From NCBI RefSeq assembly GCF_030548295.1, contig NZ_JAUOSB010000022.1:1-46463 (forward strand): a stretch of 46,463 bases of DNA, read 5' to 3'. Numbering within the stretch: the first letter of the stretch is position 1; each line of letters starts with the position of its first letter. Source of the DNA: Wenyingzhuangia sp. 2_MG-2023 (GTDB taxonomy: Bacteria > Bacteroidota > Bacteroidia > Flavobacteriales > Flavobacteriaceae). Made by a program: the position numbers and the translations under genes. A model generated the notes under the pieces. The model was not told the DNA's origin. It saw nothing but the letters and a program-made list of their open reading frames with translations, and did no database searches. Of this stretch, positions 41,988 through 46,463 are shown piece after piece.

Positions 41988-44525
41988 CTAGTCTGAAATG
42001 GTATTTCCTTCTTTATCAATATAAAAAGTTTGACCATCTAATTCAACCAATGCTTTTCCATCAACAAATGGCTTTGCGGAAGTATATTTTATTTTAGAAA
42101 TTGTTTTACCTGTGTAATGAACATAACCGTATTTTGTATAAGTTCCAAATACAGCTCTCCAAGCTGTAGAAGTACTTACAATAGCAATTCCGTCTATAAA
42201 TTTTGGGATGTTATGAAATTTTAGTTCTGATACAATTTTTCCTTCGTTGTTAATAATTACATAATATTTACCTTTTTTCAAGATAGCATATCCATTAATA
42301 GGATTGAAAGAACTTGCCAAATTAGATTTATTTTGACTGATCTTTTTTCCGTTTTTATCAATAAAATAAGTTTTGTCTTTTCCGCCTCCCATAAAAGAAT
42401 CGTTTCTTGTATATCTTTTTACTTGGGCGATACCATTTTTAAAAGGTGTTCCTGTATCAAATCTTTCTTTAACAGCAATTTCATTTTTTTTATTAATATA
42501 ACAGGCTTGGTATTTAGGATCTATATACAAACTATTTGATAAAATCCATTTTCCTTCTTTAACCTTTTTTTTCACAAAAGCTAAATCTTCTGAAAACGAA
42601 TCCGCTTCGGAGTATGCAAAAGGAATAACTAAATTTCCTTTGGAGTCCGTGTATCCCCATAGTTGTGTTGTTGGATCTTGAATAGCAGCGAGTCCTTCTG
42701 ATAGATTGCTAGCTCCTAGATATTTAATAGGAATCACAATTTCACCCAGAGAATTTATAAATCCATACAATCCATCTTTACTTACTAAAGCAAGCCCTTC
42801 ATTAAAATCTGTGACAGAATTGTAATTTGAAACTTCTAGTATGGTCTCTCCCTTTTGATTGATAAAGAATATTTCATTATAATCTCTAACATGTATCAGC
42901 TTTAAATTTTCGTGACTATCCCAGTTGTAGTTTTCGTGTACCAAATTCAACAGTGTGTTTCTTATAATATCGCTTCCGTATTTAGATTTTTGCTCTTCAT
43001 AAATTCGTTGCTGATTTAAAAGATCCTTATAGCTATCTAGTGTTTCTTTGTAAGCATTTTTATAAGTACTATTTTTACTGTCTAAAAGAGTAATCTTTTT
43101 AAGAATTGCTAATTTATCGATAAGTTCAATATTAGTTAATTGTGACTTTTCATAAAGCCAAGCAGTATTCTTAGGATTTTTTTGGAGAGCTAGTTCTAAA
43201 AAATAAGGAGCATTTTCTTTAAACTCATCGTATCTACTTTTTGATTTTCGTTTGTATGCATCATAATATATTTTGCTCGTGTTTTTTTTTCTGTTGTTAA
43301 CAAATTTTTGTTTCCCAGGGTCATCACAATAGTTTCTATTTCCTAGTATAATATTTGCTGCATCTTCAATCATACAATCTGCAAATTCATACTTTTCTAG
43401 GTAATATGTTTCTGCTTCTTCTGACACTGCTAGAATGGCTGCTTTAAAAGCTTCTTTTTTTTGAGGGAGATATTTATTCTTTAATTTTTCTGCTATTTTT
43501 GATAATTCTTTTTCTTTTTGTCTTTCTAAATTTTGACGTGCTTCACGCTCATTTTTTTCAAGTTTTCTTCTAGCCATTACTATAGCGGTTGTCGCTAATA
43601 ATTCTCCTACGGCAGCTTGAGTTTCATTTTTTGCAGCGGCTAATACTTGGGTTCTTGATGTGGCTAATTCTCTTTCTAGGTCTCTAGATTTTCTATCAAA
43701 AACAATTTCTAACTGTCTTTGTTTTTGTTTAGCCTCTCTGATAATACCGTCTACATTTGTTGAGTTTATCTGAGAAAGACTAGATATTTGATTTATATAA
43801 TCTTGTTCTTTTGCCCAATTGTTAGATATTTCGGTAAATTGAGTGGTTAAGGTATTACCCAAATTTTTTAAGGCAGTATTATAATTCTCACTTGCAGCAT
43901 TTTGTTTGGCTATAAAATTTTGAGCATCTGCAAGTTGCTTTTCTTTAGCTGTTCTTCTAATTTGCTTTTCATCGTTTATACTATTTGAAGGGGAGTTTAT
44001 GATGGTAGAGTTTTCATTTTTAGAAAGTTCTGATGGTTGAATTTTTGGATCCTCATTTAAATTATCCGTATCACACAAACTCAATTTATTAGCAAAAGTA
44101 TGAAGGTAGGCATCAACGTGAACTATTGTTCCGGGATTGGCCTTTATGCGATTGATTTCAGATTGAGTAATAAATGCTTGACCTGTTAGTTGTTCGGCAT
44201 TTGCAGTAAAATGTCCTTTTTTTATAGCTACTTGTGAACTTTTATAAATAGGATGGGTTTTTATTGCTTTCAGAATTGCTCCGTTCACTTTTCTCCACCA
44301 AATATCATCTCGTGGTATACAAAGTTCTTGCGGCGGAAAGTAAGCAGAGTAAAAATGGTATTGTAATGTTTCTCCATTTTCATTTTCTCCAATTACAGAA
44401 GTCCAAGCTCCAATACCGTGTTTTTCTTTAATTCCAGATTTTGAATAACATTCACATTTTGTTTCTTGAGAAAATAAATTAGTGTTGAAAAAGATAATAA
44501 AATTTATTAAAATTAATTTTTTCAT
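41988..44525 (-). CDS. Large exported WG-repeat protein with coiled coil
   Basis: 845 aa. Signal peptide (MKKLILINFIIFFNTNLFSQ). The N-terminal ~150 residues form an unrecognised Cys-containing domain. Residues about 185-360 are Lys/Glu/Gln-rich and predicted coiled coil, with an Ala-rich segment (ELLATTAIVMARRKLEK). After a TPR-like stretch (YFLELALQKNPKNTAWLYEKSQL) the C-terminal third carries WG repeats: YGFINSLGEIVIPIKY, WGYTDSKGNLVIPFAY, YFIDKNGKKIS, YGYVHYTGKTISKIKY and FYIDKEGNTIS. WG repeats form beta-propeller-like binding surfaces. No homologue with known function comes to mind. It lies upstream of the arfB-side repeat. Confidence 0.8.
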   Translation of the reverse strand: MKKLILINFIIFFNTNLFSQETKCECYSKSGIKEKHGIGAWTSVIGENENGETLQYHFYSAYFPPQELCIPRDDIWWRKVNGAILKAIKTHPIYKSSQVAIKKGHFTANAEQLTGQAFITQSEINRIKANPGTIVHVDAYLHTFANKLSLCDTDNLNEDPKIQPSELSKNENSTIINSPSNSINDEKQIRRTAKEKQLADAQNFIAKQNAASENYNTALKNLGNTLTTQFTEISNNWAKEQDYINQISSLSQINSTNVDGIIREAKQKQRQLEIVFDRKSRDLERELATSRTQVLAAAKNETQAAVGELLATTAIVMARRKLEKNEREARQNLERQKEKELSKIAEKLKNKYLPQKKEAFKAAILAVSEEAETYYLEKYEFADCMIEDAANIILGNRNYCDDPGKQKFVNNRKKNTSKIYYDAYKRKSKSRYDEFKENAPYFLELALQKNPKNTAWLYEKSQLTNIELIDKLAILKKITLLDSKNSTYKNAYKETLDSYKDLLNQQRIYEEQKSKYGSDIIRNTLLNLVHENYNWDSHENLKLIHVRDYNEIFFINQKGETILEVSNYNSVTDFNEGLALVSKDGLYGFINSLGEIVIPIKYLGASNLSEGLAAIQDPTTQLWGYTDSKGNLVIPFAYSEADSFSEDLAFVKKKVKEGKWILSNSLYIDPKYQACYINKKNEIAVKERFDTGTPFKNGIAQVKRYTRNDSFMGGGKDKTYFIDKNGKKISQNKSNLASSFNPINGYAILKKGKYYVIINNEGKIVSELKFHNIPKFIDGIAIVSTSTAWRAVFGTYTKYGYVHYTGKTISKIKYTSAKPFVDGKALVELDGQTFYIDKEGNTISD

Positions 44526-44679
44526 GTTTTTAGTATTTATTATAATTTTTCATGTTATTCAATTATTTCGGTCAAACTTATTAGTGAGCAAAAGGAGTAA
44601 ATCCTTTAAGTACAGCTACTAATATGAAGTTTTATTTAGATGTGTATTTCTAATTTTACAAATCCAAACGAACAAAATT

Positions 44680-44753
44680 TGGCAATTTAGTAAATATAAG
44701 CAAAACTATGAGTAAGCACCAAACCTCATATTAATTTTAGCGAGTGTTGGCTA
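44680..44753 (-). repeat. Dispersed attC-like repeat, copy A
   Basis: A gene-free segment 40 bp beyond the arfB stop aligns with 22062-22131 over its whole length (shared TAAATATA, TGAG.AAG.AC.AAA, ATTAA and a final TGTT.GGC). Both copies sit on the 3' side of minus-strand genes in the same orientation. From memory the sequence resembles intergenic repeats found in many Flavobacteriaceae, often behind mobile or accessory genes. Confidence 0.6.
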
Positions 44754-44793
44754 TTGCGTTTTTCTAATTCAGTATCTTTTAAATTTAGAATTT

Positions 44794-45198
44794 TCAATCT
44801 GATTTAGGTGGTTTTCGTAAGTTTTTTATTGAAGACTGTCTTTTCTTGTTTTCAGTTTTTCGTTTTACAGATGCTTTGGTAGGTTTTGTTGCTCGTCTAA
44901 TTTTTGGACGGATTAAGTTTGCTTTCAGTAAAGTAATTAAACGTTCTGTAACCAAATCTTTATTTCTATGTTGTGATCTAGTTTCTTCGCAACTCAAACT
45001 AAGTATTTGCTCTTTGTTAATTCTGTTTTTTAGCTTTAACAGAATTATTTCTTTTTCTCTTAGATTAAGAGCTTCGCTATTGTTGATATTAAATAACACT
45101 TCTATTCTAGAAGATACTTTGTTGACATGTTGTCCACCTGCTCCAGAACTTTTACTAGCTTTAAAACTTAACTCGCTTATTAATGTTTGTAGGTCCAT
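44794..45198 (-). CDS. arfB: Peptidyl-tRNA hydrolase ArfB (YaeJ)
   Basis: 134 aa. Rescues stalled ribosomes by hydrolysing peptidyl-tRNA in an empty A site. Class I release-factor-like domain with the catalytic GGQ (residues 21-23) in SSGAGGQHVNKVSSRIEV. The C-terminal tail is long and basic (RRATKPTKASVKRKTENKKRQSSIKNLRK) and inserts into the mRNA channel. The sequence is complete. A 63-bp internal segment (45066-45128) is repeated at 46325-46387. Confidence 0.95.
   Translation of the reverse strand: MDLQTLISELSFKASKSSGAGGQHVNKVSSRIEVLFNINNSEALNLREKEIILLKLKNRINKEQILSLSCEETRSQHRNKDLVTERLITLLKANLIRPKIRRATKPTKASVKRKTENKKRQSSIKNLRKPPKSD
45066..45128 (-). repeat. Direct repeat, arfB-internal copy
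   Basis: 63 bp within arfB (around residues 24-44) that recur at 46325-46387 with a single mismatch, in the same orientation and 1259 bp apart. Confidence 0.9.
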
Positions 45199-45323
45199 AA
45201 ATAAATTAGGAGTTTATTCTTCTTTTTATAGGGCTTCTAAAATAGATGATGAGAAATAAATTTCAAATCAAGAAACCTTTTTTGATAAAAATAAATTAAA
45301 AGAGTTTTGTTACAAAGTAAAAA

Positions 45324-45473
45324 GCAAGAAAACTAGCATTAATAGCGGATGATAATAAGTTGCTTAAACAGTGTTTTGCCATTGCTAAATCCGGTAGGAC
45401 TTATGATGAAATTTTTGTTTTTTACCTCAGTTCTTGGTTGGCTAATGTTTTTTATTTAGCTCTTTTATACTAG
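45324..45473 (+). pseudogene. Remnant of an IS110-like transposase C-terminus
   Basis: An open frame without start codon, stopping at TAG 45471-45473. It encodes about 49 residues beginning ARKLALIADDNKLLKQ and continuing CFAIAKSGRTYDEIF. The NKLLKQxFAIAKSG…YDE pattern is, as I recall it, the C-terminal end of IS110/IS116-family transposases. The frame is cut off upstream by TAA at 45318, and the N-terminal DEDD domain is absent from the window. It overlaps the 3' end of the zeta toxin gene on the opposite strand. Confidence 0.5.
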
Positions 45474-46050
45474 GAATGTATTCTTCAAGATATTCAGGAA
45501 AATCATTTTTTAATATAAATTGTTCTTCTTCAATTGTAAATAAGTGACTTGGGGTATCATTGTATTTACTTGTTTCAAAAAGAGTAACGGAATCGAAAAA
45601 CTTCCAATTTTCATTTAAATGTTTAAAACCTAATTCATATCTTTCTTTAACTTCATTATCTGGTACAAAATGACCACCATTTTCAAATCTAATACGAACT
45701 CTTTCCTTTGCTTTTTCAATTGAATCTAAGCAAAAGAAAACTATTTCAATTCTATAATTTTCAGATTTAAAAATCTTAGGCCAATACAGTGGAGTAGAGT
45801 TGAAGTTTGTTTCATAACAGAAATCAGCTCTGTTTTTAATAGAAGATTTTATTGTATTTTCAAGATCTTTTCTAGCAAGATTATGAGCCATTCTGTCTCT
45901 AAATTCAGTATCAATTAGTGATTCGTACTTTTCTTTATAGACTTTGTCATAATCATAAGCTTTTGTTTCTCCTTCAGTGAAAGCTTTTGAGAAAGAAGAT
46001 TTTCCAGAACCGTTACAACCAGCAATTACTAGTAATATTGGTTTATCCAT
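45442..46050 (-). CDS. Zeta-toxin-like P-loop kinase
   Basis: 202 aa, cytoplasmic. Walker A GCNGSGKS (residues 11-18) in VIAGCNGSGKSSFSKAF, then YDYDKVYKEKY and DFCYETNFNST with acidic and aromatic positions like those of zeta/PezT toxins, and a basic helix with KERVRIRFENGGHFVP that fits the zeta Arg-rich lid. Zeta toxins phosphorylate UDP-GlcNAc or other UDP-sugars and poison cell-wall synthesis. A housekeeping ATP-binding role is possible. The start overlaps by 8 bp a 53-aa gene that is probably the antitoxin. Confidence 0.82.
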   Translation of the reverse strand: MDKPILLVIAGCNGSGKSSFSKAFTEGETKAYDYDKVYKEKYESLIDTEFRDRMAHNLARKDLENTIKSSIKNRADFCYETNFNSTPLYWPKIFKSENYRIEIVFFCLDSIEKAKERVRIRFENGGHFVPDNEVKERYELGFKHLNENWKFFDSVTLFETSKYNDTPSHLFTIEEEQFILKNDFPEYLEEYIPSIKELNKKH

Positions 46051-46204
46051 TAAATTGTGGTCCTGGTGTAGGATTAGGGTTTAATTTTCCTTCTGCAAGT
46101 TTTTCTTCATAGACACGAATTTCTTCTGAAATTCTAGGAAGCTCATCTTTTAATCTATTTTTCAGATTAGATATATAATTTTGTATGTCTTCTTTTTTAG
46201 TCAT
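46043..46204 (-). CDS. Putative 53-aa antitoxin of the zeta-like toxin
   Basis: ATG at 46204 to TAA ending at 46043. Short and charged: MTKKEDIQNYISNLKNRLKDELP at the start, then helical IRVYEEKLAEG and a Pro-rich end NPNPTPGPQFNG. The stop overlaps the toxin start by 8 bp (ATGGATAA), a tight toxin-antitoxin-like arrangement. No family recognised. A TAAATTTG promoter box lies so close (46209-46216) that the mRNA may be nearly leaderless. Confidence 0.75.
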   Translation of the reverse strand: MTKKEDIQNYISNLKNRLKDELPRISEEIRVYEEKLAEGKLNPNPTPGPQFNG

Positions 46205-46208
46205 ACTG

Positions 46209-46216
46209 CAAATTTA
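46209..46216 (-). promoter_or_regulatory. Candidate -7 promoter box for the antitoxin-toxin pair
   Basis: TAAATTTG on the minus strand ends 5 bp before the antitoxin ATG, implying a very short or absent 5' leader. Confidence 0.4.
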
Positions 46217-46248
46217 CAAAAATTTTATTTCTAAAAATATCGCTCGAA

Positions 46249-46325
46249 AATATTTGCTAACGGTTGTGGTTAGGATTAGTACGGGGAGAAAAGGAGCAGA
46301 GCCTTTTCGAGCATGGACTAAGCCT
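46249..46325. repeat. Possible attC-like element upstream of the toxin module
   Basis: The sequence starting TTGCTAACGGTTGTGGTTAGG and containing a GAAAAGG…CCTTTTC stem (46288-46294 / 46302-46308) looks like the variable-stem repeats that flank mobile genes in Bacteroidota. It does not align well with copies A and B, so this is a resemblance from memory only. Confidence 0.35.
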
Positions 46326-46387
46326 AAGAGCTTCGCTATTGTTGATATTAAAAAACACTTCTATTCTAGAAGATACTTTGTTGACAT
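46325..46387 (-). repeat. Direct repeat, displaced fragment of arfB
   Basis: 62 of 63 bases match 45066-45128. The fragment carries no start or stop context of arfB and cannot be expressed as part of it. The rest of the window (46388-46463) holds no gene I can recognise. Confidence 0.9.
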
Positions 46388-46463
46388 TGTTTTGACCCCT
46401 ATAAAACAAGAGTAATCTTTTAAATTTCGGATTATTAATTAAGCTGCTTTATTTTTAGTTAAA

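Noticed and set aside
46185-46415. 76-codon plus-strand frame near the end
   Set aside because: Crosses the antitoxin start, a repeat-like element and the displaced arfB fragment, so it is a composite chance frame.
1-46463. tRNA, rRNA or CRISPR array
   Set aside because: I looked for cloverleaf ends, rRNA-like conserved blocks and regularly spaced repeats and saw none.

Overview
The window is low-GC chromosomal DNA that looks like a member of the Flavobacteriaceae (Bacteroidota), probably marine. The markers are a DUF3276 (PUR-like) protein, the type IX secretion gene porQ next to cmk, DUF4494, a long-form NusB, a ProB without PUA domain, a SusC/TonB-type receptor, a GH16 enzyme of the agar/porphyran/carrageenan-active type, and repeated upstream boxes of the form TAnnTTTG, which is the Bacteroidota -7 promoter element. 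The genus cannot be fixed from sequence alone. No rRNA, tRNA or CRISPR array was seen.

Layout. 1-560 holds only degenerate fragments. 596-12987 is core genome: DUF3276, an ABC exporter half, nusB-yajC, the ybbR-coaE / porQ-cmk block, queE, a lipoprotein, folD, ffh, a secreted MsrB and an M48 lipoprotein protease. 13351-15601 is a two-gene operon: an alanine-dehydrogenase-fold enzyme resembling N5-(carboxyethyl)ornithine synthase, and a class I methyltransferase. 15621-19408 carries membrane proteins, a TetR regulator and an MFS exporter. The exporter is preceded by a 27-codon ORF and an intrinsic terminator. 19795-22051 is small hypothetical proteins plus a YdeI/OmdA-family protein.

22139-23983 is the strongest accessory element: an ABC/AAA-type ATPase followed, with a 1-nt overlap, by a DUF4435 (TOPRIM-like) protein. 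This is the gene arrangement of PARIS (AriA/AriB) anti-phage defence. The ATPase frame is broken by a single-base shift at a T5/A run just before its signature motif. The 3' end of the module carries a ~70-bp repeat whose relative is found again at 44680-44753 behind arfB, so these genes may have moved as cassette-like units.

24258-27382 includes a divergent small membrane protein and a YHYH / MORN-repeat lipoprotein / SCO1-like operon, then proB facing murB. 28585-30850 has an orphan T9SS-sorting-like domain, a CBM9-like lipoprotein and GH16. 31068-34440 is a DUF4494-DUF423-LETM1-like operon and uvrB. 34539-40344 is a phosphorus-scavenging locus: a PhoD-like phosphatase divergent from a TonB-dependent receptor and a beta-propeller phytase. 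From 40426 to the end come a GyrI-like protein, a spermidine-synthase-like methyltransferase, a large WG-repeat protein, arfB, an IS110-like transposase remnant and a zeta-type toxin with a small overlapping upstream gene that is probably its antitoxin. A 63-bp piece of arfB is repeated beyond the toxin module, marking local rearrangement.

All calls come from reading the sequence and recalling protein families. No database search was run.
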